A stretch of DNA of 7,594 nt, from assembly GCA_021158425.1 (NCBI GenBank), contig JAGGUR010000112.1, positions 1-7,594 on the forward strand, given 5' to 3'. The position numbers were made by a program, and so were the translations under genes. Every line of letters starts with the position of its first letter. Position 1 is the stretch's first letter. The stretch is from Candidatus Cloacimonadota bacterium. Lineage in GTDB: Bacteria; Cloacimonadota; Cloacimonadia; JGIOTU-2. Below, piece by piece: positions 1 to 5,591 of this stretch. A model generated the notes under the pieces. It made no database searches. It was given only the letters and a program-made list of their open reading frames with translations, and had not been told where the DNA came from.

Positions 1-398
1 AGCCTACTGCTGAAAAGGTTTTGCTTGATAAAATCAAAAAATATGAGAATGTGAATTTTAATTTAAACAGTTCATTATTAAGCATAGAAGGTAATGGCAA
101 ATCACTAACGCATATAAAAATAAAAGGTAATGAAACTAATAAAATAAAGGAAATTAAAGTCTCTGGTGTTTTTATCTATGTTGGCTTAAAACCCAATACA
201 GAATTTTTAAATGGATTTGTTGAGACAGATAAAAACGGATACATTGTAGTTGATATGAATCAAAATACAAATGTACCCGGTATCTTTGCAGCTGGAGATG
301 CAACAGTTGATACTGTCAAACAGATTGCAACTGCTGTTGGCTCAGGCGCAAGAGCAGCTAATAATGCAAGACATTATATTGAAAATATGAAATTCTAA
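1..398 (+). CDS. trxB: Thioredoxin reductase, C-terminal part (5' end outside window)
   Basis: This is the C-terminal ~130 residues of a FAD/NAD(P)H-dependent thioredoxin reductase, which passes electrons from NAD(P)H to thioredoxin in the cytoplasm. The frame is open from the first base (first full codon at 3), so the start lies upstream. Visible family motifs are GVFIYVGLKPNT, then NGYIVVD, then the FAD-binding GIFAAGDAT followed by KQIATAVGSGARAANNA. These match the end of the low-molecular-weight TrxB family, where the usual form is GVFAAGDV..RQ..TA.G.G..AA. The CxxC redox centre and the NADPH-binding site are not in the window, so a ferredoxin-dependent or TrxB-like paralogue cannot be excluded. 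trxA lies downstream, which supports the assignment. The natural TAA stop is four bases before a 14-bp direct repeat. Confidence 0.9.
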   Translation, partial: PTAEKVLLDKIKKYENVNFNLNSSLLSIEGNGKSLTHIKIKGNETNKIKEIKVSGVFIYVGLKPNTEFLNGFVETDKNGYIVVDMNQNTNVPGIFAAGDATVDTVKQIATAVGSGARAANNARHYIENMKF

Positions 399-401
399 TC
401 C

Positions 402-569
402 TTAGATTGAAATATAAGTTCTGCAAAACATGGAAAATTCACCTAACTTGTCATTCCCGTGTAAACGGGAATCCAGTAGGAATAAAGGTTTGTGGATTCC
501 CAATTCCCGACATATCGGGAGGAATGACACGCGAATGCTATTTTGCAGATCTCATTTAGATTGAAATAT
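402..569. mobile_element. Palindromic element flanked by 14-bp direct repeats (MITE-like)
   Basis: The sequence TTAGATTGAAATAT occurs at 402-415 and again, identical, at 556-569. Between the copies lies a nested palindromic unit. A 9-bp inverted pair TCTGCAAAA (420-428) / TTTTGCAGA (541-549) is outermost. Inside are TGTCATTCC (449-457) / GGAATGACA (521-529) and GGGAATCC (467-474) / GGATTCCC (494-501). The order of direct repeat, inverted repeat, palindrome, inverted repeat, direct repeat is what a small non-autonomous element with a target duplication would leave. The second direct repeat abuts the trxA ribosome binding site, so removing 154 bp would bring trxB and trxA within about 30 bp. 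No coding capacity is seen. Mobility is inferred from structure only. Confidence 0.55.
449..529. repeat. Nested hairpin pair (REP-like palindrome)
   Basis: There are two small hairpins within a larger inverted repeat. ATTCCCGT (453-460) pairs with ACGGGAAT (465-472) around loop GTAA. TCCCGA (505-510) pairs with TCGGGA (515-520) around loop CATA. The outer arms are 449-457 and 521-529. No T-tract follows, so it is not a classical terminator, although transcripts from trxB would fold here. Confidence 0.7.
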
Positions 570-572
570 TAT

Positions 573-578
573 AGGAGG
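573..578 (+). promoter_or_regulatory. Shine-Dalgarno site of trxA
   Basis: AGGAGG lies 4 bases before the GTG at 583. The ATG at 581 is in another frame and meets TAG after three codons, so the GTG start is preferred. Confidence 0.75.
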
Positions 579-582
579 AGAT

Positions 583-903
583 GTGGCATTAGAACTGAAT
601 GAAAAGAATTTTGATACAGTTATAAACTCTGGCAAAGTAGTGTTGGTAGATTTCGGGGCAGAATGGTGTATGCCCTGCAAAATGATGGGTCCAGTTATTG
701 ATGAACTGGCAAATGAGGTAGATGATGGAAAAGTAGTAATAGCAGAATGTGATGTGCAAGCAGAACCAAAAATAGCACAAAGATTTAGCATTATGAGCAT
801 TCCTACACTACTTATATTCAAAGATGGAAAAGCAATGGAACAGATGATAGGAGTGGCTCCTAAAAGGAAAATTAAAGAAAAAATAAACCAGTATATTTCA
901 TAG
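583..903 (+). CDS. trxA: Thioredoxin with WCMPC active site
   Basis: A 106-residue single-domain thioredoxin of normal length, a cytoplasmic dithiol donor for ribonucleotide reductase, peroxidases and similar enzymes, itself reduced by TrxB. The fold markers are VVLVDFGAEW (19-28), the redox pair Cys29/Cys32 in WCMPC, and the loop Ser72-Ile73-Pro74-Thr75, which carries the family's cis-proline. A hydrophobic strand and FKDGK follow. The active-site motif has Met where classical thioredoxins have Gly (WCGPC), and Gly25 replaces the usual Trp/Tyr of FWA. Both are likely to shift redox potential or partner choice. The start is GTG with a strong SD. It follows trxB after the palindromic insertion and is 5 bases before the next small ORF, so co-transcription with the latter is likely. 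Confidence 0.93.
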   Translation: MALELNEKNFDTVINSGKVVLVDFGAEWCMPCKMMGPVIDELANEVDDGKVVIAECDVQAEPKIAQRFSIMSIPTLLIFKDGKAMEQMIGVAPKRKIKEKINQYIS

Positions 904-908
904 AATTT

Positions 909-1118
909 ATGTCAGACCAGATAAAGATTGTATGTGAAAATTGTATCTACTGGAGAAGTCAGCATTGTGAGAATTTTTCATCAAAATGGTTTGGAATGAT
1001 TACTTCAAAATCACAGAATTGCGGACAGTTTAAAGCCAAGAAAATTGAGAAGAAAAAGGAAGAATCTTCAATTGATAAGAAAGTTAAAAAAGCACAAGAG
1101 AGTAATAAAGAAAAATGA
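909..1118 (+). CDS. Small Cys-rich protein with a charged tail, unknown function
   Basis: I do not recognise a named family. The 69-residue product has an N-terminal half with four cysteines: Cys9 and Cys12 as CENC, Cys20 in HCEN, and Cys38 in NCGQF. Aromatics Tyr14-Trp15 and Trp27-Phe28 lie between them. The spacing would suit one zinc ion or a small iron-sulfur site, but this is inference. From about residue 42 the chain is almost only Lys, Glu, Ser and Gln, and probably a disordered or helical tail. There is no signal peptide or membrane segment. The ATG is 5 bases after the trxA stop with no clear SD, so translation may be coupled to trxA. Position next to thioredoxin allows a thiol-redox or metal role but does not show one. 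Confidence 0.65.
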   Translation: MSDQIKIVCENCIYWRSQHCENFSSKWFGMITSKSQNCGQFKAKKIEKKKEESSIDKKVKKAQESNKEK

Positions 1119-1121
1119 GGC

Positions 1122-1152
1122 CCTACTGGTCTGGGCGCCCAAGCCCGATAGG
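1122..1152 (+). promoter_or_regulatory. GC-rich imperfect hairpin overlapping the ndk ribosome binding site
   Basis: Between the small ORF and ndk is a GC-rich island in otherwise AT-rich DNA. It is centred on the perfect palindrome TGGGCGCCCA (1132-1141). The outer arms CCTA (1122-1125) and TAGG (1149-1152) also pair, with mismatches between. The 3' arm contains the only SD-like bases before ndk (AGGT, 1150-1153), so a folded mRNA would hide them. No T-tract follows, so it is not a typical terminator. A regulatory role is inferred. Confidence 0.45.
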
Positions 1153-1157
1153 TTTAT

Positions 1158-1601
1158 ATGACTCCCCCAAATAATTTGGATATAGAGAGAACACTCTGCC
1201 TTATAAAACCTGATGCGGTTTCTTCCGGAAAAATCGGAGAAATACTTACAATATTAGAAGACGACAATTTCCATATTTTAAAAATGAGAATGATGCAAAT
1301 GAGCCCAAATATTGCGCAGAGGTTTTATTACATCCACAAAAATAAACATTTTTACGATGGACTAATTGAGTTTATGACGAGCAGTCCAATTATTGCAATG
1401 GTTCTTGAAAGAGAAGATGCAATTAATAGATTAAGAAGATTAGCAGGAGATACTGACTCAAAAACCGCGGCCAAAGGAACAATAAGAAATAAATATGGTA
1501 CTGATATACAACGAAATGCTATACATGCATCTGATAGTATTGAAAGTGCTGTATATGAAATAGATGTAATTTTCGGACACAAAAAGGAAGGAGAAGTCTA
1601 A
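1158..1601 (+). CDS. ndk: Nucleoside diphosphate kinase
   Basis: This cytoplasmic enzyme moves the gamma-phosphate of ATP to other (d)NDPs through a phospho-histidine. At 147 residues it is of normal length. The N-terminal strand ERTLCLIKPDA carries Lys17 of the KPDA motif. The middle has FYYIH and FMTSSPI, then RLRRLAGDTD and GTIRNKYG. The nucleophile is His123 in NAIHASDSIESA. The usual motif is HGSDS; here Gly is Ala124, a conservative change next to the catalytic histidine. The ATG at 1158 leaves a short non-conserved lead of nine residues before the first strand. The SD is weak (AGGT) and lies in a hairpin arm. The stop is one base before the ackA ATG, so the two genes are almost certainly one transcript. 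Confidence 0.96.
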   Translation: MTPPNNLDIERTLCLIKPDAVSSGKIGEILTILEDDNFHILKMRMMQMSPNIAQRFYYIHKNKHFYDGLIEFMTSSPIIAMVLEREDAINRLRRLAGDTDSKTAAKGTIRNKYGTDIQRNAIHASDSIESAVYEIDVIFGHKKEGEV

Positions 1602-1602
1602 A

Positions 1603-2883
1603 ATGAATATCCTGGTTCTAAATTGTGGGAGCTCATCTATTAAATTTCAGTTCATTAATTCGGATAAAAAAGAGGTGCTGGCTAAAGGAATTGTAGAAAG
1701 AATAGGGGAAGAGAGTTCATTATTTAGTTTCATCTCTGAGAAAATAGAGAAGCGGAAGCAGAAAATTATAGTAGAAAATCATACACAAGGGATCAAACTG
1801 ATTTCGGACAATTTGATGGACTCCAGGTGTGGAGTAATCCAAAGTAAAGATGATATTGATGCAGTTGGTCATAGACTGGTGCACGGTGGGGAGGAATTTT
1901 CTGGCTCTGTAAGGATTACTGGACGAGTAATAGATAAAATGAGAGAATGTATTAAGTTGGCTCCTTTACATAATCCTCACAATATCAAAGGAGTTGAAGC
2001 CAGTCAGAAAATTCTGCCAGGTGTTCCTCAGTGTGGAGTTTTTGATACGGCATTTCATCAAACTATGCCTAAAAAGGCATTTCTCTATGCACTCCCTCTT
2101 GAATACTATACTAAACATAAGATTAGAAGATATGGTTTTCATGGTACCTCACATTATTATGTAGCTAAGGAAGCAGCAAGATATGTTGGGAAGAGTTTGG
2201 ACGAGCTCAGGATTGTAACCTGCCATCTTGGGAATGGTGCATCAATCACAGCAATAGACAAAGGAAAATCTGTTGATACATCAATGGGGTTTACACCTTT
2301 AGAAGGACTGGTAATGGGAACCCGCTGTGGAGACCTTGACCCAGCTATTCCTCTTTATATGATTGAAACCCTTGGTATGACCCGTCAGGAGGTAAACGAT
2401 GTCTTGAATAAAAAAAGTGGAATGCTGGGACTTTCAGAAATAAGCAATGATATGAGGGTTATTGAAGAAGAGATTGAAAAGAAAAATCAAAAAGCATCTG
2501 ATGCCCTGGAAATTTACGTGTATAGATTAAAAAAATATATCGGTGCTTACTACGCTGTTATGGATGGAATTGATATAATTGTATTTACTGGTGGAATCGG
2601 CGAGAATATGCCTATACTTCGTGAAATGGTTTGCAATGATTTGACTTCTCTGGGCATTTTATTTGATAAAGAAAAAAATTATATAAAAGAAGATGGAATT
2701 TTAGACTTTTCAGATGAGGATTCAAAAGTAAAGTTACTTAAGATACCAACCAATGAAGAACTTATGATTGCAATGGAGACAGAAGCAATATTAAAAAAAT
2801 CCGAAATCCAAAATCCTAAACAATTTCAAAGCTTAAATGTTCAAAATTACAAAAAAAACACAACTAAGAATTTTCGGAAATAA
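1603..2883 (+). CDS. ackA: Acetate kinase with a repeat-derived C-terminal tail
   Basis: Acetate kinase (acetate + ATP <-> acetyl phosphate + ADP) of the ASKHA fold is used in fermentation for ATP gain, or for acetate uptake. The 426 residues show the whole family core: NCGSSSIKF (Asn7), GHRLVHGG (Arg91), LHNPHN (His123), FDTAFHQTMP (Asp148), GFHGTSH (His180), HLGNGAS (Asn211), MGTRCGDLDP (Arg241), FTGGIGEN (331-335) and IPTNEEL (Glu385). These are the residues known to be catalytic or substrate-binding in the archaeal enzyme. An AAGGAG SD inside the end of ndk sits 9 bases before the ATG. The enzyme should end near residue 398; the last ~28 residues are Asn/Gln/Lys-rich and look like translated repeat DNA. 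No pta gene is in the window; the neighbour ndk fits a role in phosphate-energy distribution. Confidence 0.97.
   Translation: MNILVLNCGSSSIKFQFINSDKKEVLAKGIVERIGEESSLFSFISEKIEKRKQKIIVENHTQGIKLISDNLMDSRCGVIQSKDDIDAVGHRLVHGGEEFSGSVRITGRVIDKMRECIKLAPLHNPHNIKGVEASQKILPGVPQCGVFDTAFHQTMPKKAFLYALPLEYYTKHKIRRYGFHGTSHYYVAKEAARYVGKSLDELRIVTCHLGNGASITAIDKGKSVDTSMGFTPLEGLVMGTRCGDLDPAIPLYMIETLGMTRQEVNDVLNKKSGMLGLSEISNDMRVIEEEIEKKNQKASDALEIYVYRLKKYIGAYYAVMDGIDIIVFTGGIGENMPILREMVCNDLTSLGILFDKEKNYIKEDGILDFSDEDSKVKLLKIPTNEELMIAMETEAILKKSEIQNPKQFQSLNVQNYKKNTTKNFRK
2797..2880 (+). repeat. Low-complexity, dispersed-repeat-like sequence forming the ackA 3' end
   Basis: This A-rich stretch is built from short variants such as AATCCGAAATCC, AAATCCTAAA and TTCAAAATTAC. 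It has a short inverted pair CCGAAA (2801-2806) / TTTCGG (2872-2877). Its translation (KSEIQNPKQFQ and onward) resembles intergenic repeat families I recall from candidate-phylum genomes. It is in frame with ackA, and the stop lies just past the right arm. Confidence 0.4.
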
Positions 2884-2943
2884 TTTTAATCTAATCTTTT
2901 TATCTTTTCAACTTAGGTAAAGAAGAATTATATTACAATAATT

Positions 2944-3879
2944 GTGAACAAGAGAATAGTCCTACTCCAGGGTGGCATATCTAATGAAAGAGAGGTTTCA
3001 TTAGAAACCAGTAATGCAATAAAACAAGCATTAATAAACCTTAAGAAAATTGTTTATATTATTGACCCACAAGACTTTTTTCATAATGGTAAAATGAACT
3101 ATTCCACTATGTTGAAAGAGATATTGACCAGCAAATGTGATATAGTTTTTAATGGTTTGCATGGTGGAGATGGTGAGAATGGCACTATACAAAGACTTCT
3201 TGAAATCCATAATATTAATTTTACCGGGTCAAAATATTTTGGAAGTTTTGTTTCTATGAATAAAAAAGTAAGTAAACTTTTAGTTCAAAATTTGCAACTT
3301 ACTGTTCCTAAATTTATTTCTTTTTATAAAAATGAAAGTATTTCCATTGAAGAGGTTTTGGAAAAGTTTTCTTTGCCTTTTGTAGTTAAACCAAATTCTT
3401 CAGGCTCATCAGTAGGAGTATCAATGGTTGAAAAGGAAAATCAATTAACGACAGCAACCAATAATGCGTTTAAGTATGACGACGAAATTTTAATTGAGGA
3501 ATATATAAAGGGAAGGGAAATAACTGTGGCTATGCTTGGGAATAAACCACTTCCAGTTGTGGAAATCAAACCGAAAAAGGGCTGGTATGATTATCAGCAT
3601 AAATATACAAAAGGAGAAAGTATTTATGAGGTTCCAGCAAAACTAGCAAGGGCAGAGTCGGAGAAAGTTAGCAAATATGCCATTAAGATTTATAATGAAT
3701 TTCAATGCAGAGATTATGCAAGAATAGATTTTCGGTATGACGGGAAAAAATTTTATTTCTTGGAAGTTAATACCTTACCCGGAATGACAGCATTAAGCCT
3801 TGTTCCAATGGCCGCAAAAGCAATTGGTATCAGGTTTGACGAGCTAATCAACCGAATTATTGAAAGAGATTGGAAATAA
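2944..3879 (+). CDS. ddl: D-alanine--D-alanine ligase
   Basis: This ATP-grasp enzyme joins two D-alanines for peptidoglycan precursor synthesis in the cytoplasm. At 311 residues it is typical of short Ddl/DdlB. The N-terminal lobe has LLQGGISNEREVSL (Glu15) and FNGLHGGDGENG, where the usual GEDG is GENG. The central lobe has PFVVKPNSSGSSVGV, with the GSSVG loop at 154-158, and LIEEYIKGREITV. The omega-loop YDYQHKYTKG keeps Lys220-Tyr221; the Tyr marks D-Ala-D-Ala rather than D-Ala-D-lactate ligases. The metal site is RIDF (Asp262) and EVNTLPGMT (Glu274, Asn276). The start is taken as GTG at 2944, because the frame upstream is closed by TAG at 2914 with no better start. No good SD is seen, so initiation is probably weak. 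It lies 60 bp after ackA without a clear terminator. Confidence 0.95.
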   Translation: MNKRIVLLQGGISNEREVSLETSNAIKQALINLKKIVYIIDPQDFFHNGKMNYSTMLKEILTSKCDIVFNGLHGGDGENGTIQRLLEIHNINFTGSKYFGSFVSMNKKVSKLLVQNLQLTVPKFISFYKNESISIEEVLEKFSLPFVVKPNSSGSSVGVSMVEKENQLTTATNNAFKYDDEILIEEYIKGREITVAMLGNKPLPVVEIKPKKGWYDYQHKYTKGESIYEVPAKLARAESEKVSKYAIKIYNEFQCRDYARIDFRYDGKKFYFLEVNTLPGMTALSLVPMAAKAIGIRFDELINRIIERDWK

Positions 3880-3880
3880 T

Positions 3881-3914
3881 AGTAGCAGGAGCAGTTGGCA
3901 GTAGCAGGAGCAGT
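3881..3914. repeat. Two-copy tandem repeat, period 19 bp
   Basis: AGTAGCAGGAGCAGT occurs at 3881-3895 and 3900-3914, separated by TGGC, and a partial third unit (GTAGC) follows at 3916-3920. It begins two bases after the ddl stop codon. Confidence 0.8.
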
Positions 3915-4038
3915 GGTAGCATTAGCTTATAGTAGAATTTTAAAAAGGATATTGCAATAATTTATTAAATCATTCCCCACTTGCCCCCGATTTCTTCAGG
4001 ATGCGGTGAGCAGGTTTGTGTCTTTTGGGTTGGAAATC

Positions 4039-4052
4039 ATTTCATATGAAAT
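4039..4052. repeat. Perfect 14-bp palindrome
   Basis: ATTTCATATGAAAT is self-complementary. It could be a dimeric-protein site or part of the adjoining hairpin cluster. No promoter can be assigned with confidence next to it. Confidence 0.5.
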
Positions 4053-4090
4053 ACTCATGTCCCGAAAGGAATCGGGACACAAAGGAGTAT
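4051..4090. repeat. Hairpin with TCCCGA/TCGGGA core
   Basis: TGTCCCGA (4058-4065) pairs perfectly with TCGGGACA (4072-4079) around a 6-base loop. An outer pair ATACTC (4051-4056) / GAGTAT (4085-4090) extends it. The core arms are identical to those of the hairpin at 505-520. Confidence 0.75.
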
Positions 4091-4117
4091 GAAAATGGCA
4101 AGTAAGCATTCCCAATC

Positions 4118-4139
4118 CCCCCCGATATAATCGGGAGGG
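4118..4139. repeat. Hairpin CCCGAT/ATCGGG with C-tract and G-tract flanks
   Basis: CCCGAT (4121-4126) pairs with ATCGGG (4130-4135) across loop ATA. The C-run before it can extend the stem onto GGG (4137-4139) past one bulged A. Confidence 0.65.
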
Positions 4140-4148
4140 AGGGCTTCT

Positions 4149-4172
4149 GTCTCGGCTTGGCCGAGCCAAGAC
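4149..4172. repeat. 24-nt near-perfect palindrome with two alternative hairpins
   Basis: Paired end to end, the 24 bases give twelve pairs with one mismatch and one G-T. Two smaller perfect hairpins compete: CTCGGC (4151-4156) / GCCGAG (4160-4165), and CTTGGC (4156-4161) / GCCAAG (4165-4170). Confidence 0.7.
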
Positions 4173-4214
4173 GGATGAGAATGAGAGTTTATATTTATTT
4201 TCTTTGTGTCTTTG

Positions 4215-4250
4215 TCCGTCCTCCGTAGAAGTTCTACTTCGGAGGATGGA
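4215..4250. repeat. Strong hairpin just upstream of the PHP gene
   Basis: TCCGTCCTCCG (4215-4225) pairs with CGGAGGATGGA (4240-4250), 11 pairs including one G-T. The inner arms are TAGA (4226-4229) and TCTA (4233-4236). CTTTGTG sequences lie on both sides (4202-4208 and 4254-4260), as if the hairpin interrupted a CTTTGTG-type repeat. No T-tract follows. It ends 26 bases before the PHP start codon. Confidence 0.75.
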
Positions 4251-4263
4251 TGACTTTGTGGTG

Positions 4264-4269
4264 AAAGGA
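4264..4269 (+). promoter_or_regulatory. Shine-Dalgarno site of the PHP gene
   Basis: AAAGGA lies 7 bases before the ATG at 4277, directly after the hairpin cluster. This decides the start. Confidence 0.7.
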
Positions 4270-4276
4270 TTTTCCG

Positions 4277-5341
4277 ATGAAAAAGGACTCTATTTTCGGC
4301 AAAGAAATCTATCAATATGCAGGAGCCTTACATATACATACCGGATATTCTTTTGATGCCAGTGGTAAAGTTGATGATATAATAGAATCTGCAAAGCAAT
4401 GCAAATTAGATTTTATAACTATTAACGACCATTTTTCTTTAGATGCCAAGAAAGAAATTAGCAAAAAACAATATAATGGAATTTATATACTCGCTGGATA
4501 TGAAACGAATGATGCACAAAAAAATAATCATTACCTAATTTTTAATACGAATAGAGTGCTTCCAACTTCTTTATCCGCACAAGAATATGTAAAGATTGTA
4601 GCTGGGGATAATGGCTATGGATTTATCGCACACCCGATTGAAAAAAGAAGAACAAAAAAAATAAGAGCTTATGAATGGGATGCCTGGGATGCAATAGAAT
4701 TTGATGGTATAGAAATATGGAATTTTCTCTCTGAATGGACTGACAGTCTTATCCTACCATTTAATTTTATATTCAAAATATTATTCCCAAATTCTGCAAT
4801 AAAAAGACCATATAAAGAGATTCTAAAAAAATGGGATGAATTCAATCTTAAGGGTTTTAAAAAATCTGCAATTGGAAGTTCTGATGCACATGGCAAAACT
4901 TACAAACTTGGACCCTTGTCAATAACCTTTTTGCCGCATAAAAAACTTTTAAAGGCAATACAAACACACATCTGGCTCAGGCAAGAATTAAATAATAATA
5001 ACTATTACATACAAATATTAAAGGCTCTTAAAAATGGAAACAGCTTTATTGTAAATGTCAATCGTGGGTACCCGAATAATTTTTACTGTTATATTTACTC
5101 AGAAAACACCAAAAATTTTGCTCTTCCTGGCGAAGAGATTTCTCTATCTGAAAAAAAACTTTATCTTTCTGTCCAGCTTCCGCGAGATTGTCTTATAAAG
5201 ATTATCTTCAATGGAAAAGTCGTCCATTCGGAACTTACAACCGAAATTTCATTCCCAATTACAAAACCCGGCTTCTGTCGGATTGAGGTATACAAAGGAC
5301 ATTATGGATGGATTTATTCTAATCCTATGTATGTCAATTAG
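4277..5341 (+). CDS. PHP-domain metal-dependent phosphoesterase with C-terminal beta domain
   Basis: A 354-residue protein with an N-terminal PHP (polymerase and histidinol phosphatase) domain, whose members use a cluster of metal ions to hydrolyse phosphoesters. The metal-ligand motifs are in order: LHIHTGYS (His19, His21), ITINDHF (Asp51, His52), GYET (Glu76), NNHYLIF (His85), FIAHP (His119) and GSSDAH (Asp203, His205). All positions needed for a metal centre seem filled. Residues ~125-195 are an insertion rich in aromatics. Residues ~255-354 form a predicted beta-sandwich ending in GWIYSNPMYV, a C-terminus I associate with stand-alone PHP proteins. No signal peptide or membrane segment is obvious. 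The substrate is unknown; nucleotide, sugar-phosphate or histidinol-phosphate-like esters are all possible. It is separated from ddl by a palindrome-rich gap, so it is probably a separate transcript. Confidence 0.85.
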   Translation: MKKDSIFGKEIYQYAGALHIHTGYSFDASGKVDDIIESAKQCKLDFITINDHFSLDAKKEISKKQYNGIYILAGYETNDAQKNNHYLIFNTNRVLPTSLSAQEYVKIVAGDNGYGFIAHPIEKRRTKKIRAYEWDAWDAIEFDGIEIWNFLSEWTDSLILPFNFIFKILFPNSAIKRPYKEILKKWDEFNLKGFKKSAIGSSDAHGKTYKLGPLSITFLPHKKLLKAIQTHIWLRQELNNNNYYIQILKALKNGNSFIVNVNRGYPNNFYCYIYSENTKNFALPGEEISLSEKKLYLSVQLPRDCLIKIIFNGKVVHSELTTEISFPITKPGFCRIEVYKGHYGWIYSNPMYVN

Positions 5342-5416
5342 TAAACTGGTAAATTAGTAAACTGATAAACTGGTAAATTGGTAACCAGTCCACGAGTTAA
5401 CCAGTTCACAAATTAA
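5342..5416. repeat. Octamer repeat array, five direct then four inverted units
   Basis: From 5342 the sequence runs in 8-bp steps: TAAACTGG, TAAATTAG, TAAACTGA, TAAACTGG, TAAATTGG (to 5381). From 5385 it runs in the opposite sense: CCAGTCCA, CGAGTTAA, CCAGTTCA, CAAATTAA (to 5416). The two halves can fold on each other as one large imperfect hairpin. The array begins right after the PHP stop codon and ends at the SD of the next gene. Confidence 0.8.
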
Positions 5417-5420
5417 GGAG
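5415..5420 (+). promoter_or_regulatory. Shine-Dalgarno site of the four-helix-bundle gene
   Basis: AAGGAG lies 6 bases before the ATG at 5427 and overlaps the last octamer of the array. It supports translation of the short 54-codon N-terminal fragment. Confidence 0.75.
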
Positions 5421-5426
5421 TTTTGT

Positions 5427-5591
5427 ATGTATAATATTACAGAATTAGATGTATATAATATGGCATTGGAGTTTTCAAATCTAATTTGGGAAATATGTGT
5501 AAAATGGGAATCATTTGCAAAAAATACCATAGGTTATCAACTTGTTAGGTCAGCTGATTCAATTTCAGCAAATATAGCCAGCCCAGTGTAA
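5427..5591 (+). CDS. Four-helix-bundle (S23 / 23S rRNA IVS-type) protein, N-terminal fragment
   Basis: This encodes 54 residues starting MYNITELDVYNMALEFSNLI. It is the first part of a four-helix-bundle protein of the family first found in 23S rRNA intervening sequences. Markers are the ELDVY.MA.E..N start, the helix with IWEI, and QLVRSADSISANIA, where the family continues with EG(Y/F)GR. Here the reading frame leaves the family after Ala51, adds Ser-Pro-Val and stops at TAA, because a GIY-YIG element is inserted. The missing part is at 5883-6104 in the same frame. The cellular role of the family is unknown. A good SD precedes the ATG, so the fragment is probably translated. It may be a dead remnant, or one half of a split protein that reassembles with the downstream piece. 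Confidence 0.85.
   Translation: MYNITELDVYNMALEFSNLIWEICVKWESFAKNTIGYQLVRSADSISANIASPV

Larger units (their letters stand above)
3880..4276. other. 397-bp intergenic region rich in palindromes
   Basis: There is no gene on either strand. The open frame on the minus strand here crosses hairpin arms and has no family motifs. The region holds a 19-bp-period repeat, a 14-bp palindrome, four hairpin-forming inverted repeats and the SD of the next gene, listed separately. Confidence 0.7.

Noticed and set aside
449..529. Rho-independent terminator after trxB
   Set aside because: The stems are good but no T-tract follows on either side. The nested layout and flanking direct repeats fit a palindromic element better.
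543..572. Promoter (TTGCAG ... TATTAT) for trxA
   Set aside because: The spacing is acceptable, but transcription would start inside the SD or at the start codon, so it is unlikely to be a promoter for this gene.
552..821. Minus-strand ORFs opposite trxA
   Set aside because: They are antisense shadows of a clear thioredoxin gene, with no independent support.
4055..4315. 86-codon minus-strand ORF
   Set aside because: It runs across several hairpins and the start of the PHP gene. Its translation has no family motif and reflects the palindromic sequence.
5342..5416. CRISPR array
   Set aside because: The units are 8 bp, contiguous and without spacers, so this is a short tandem repeat.
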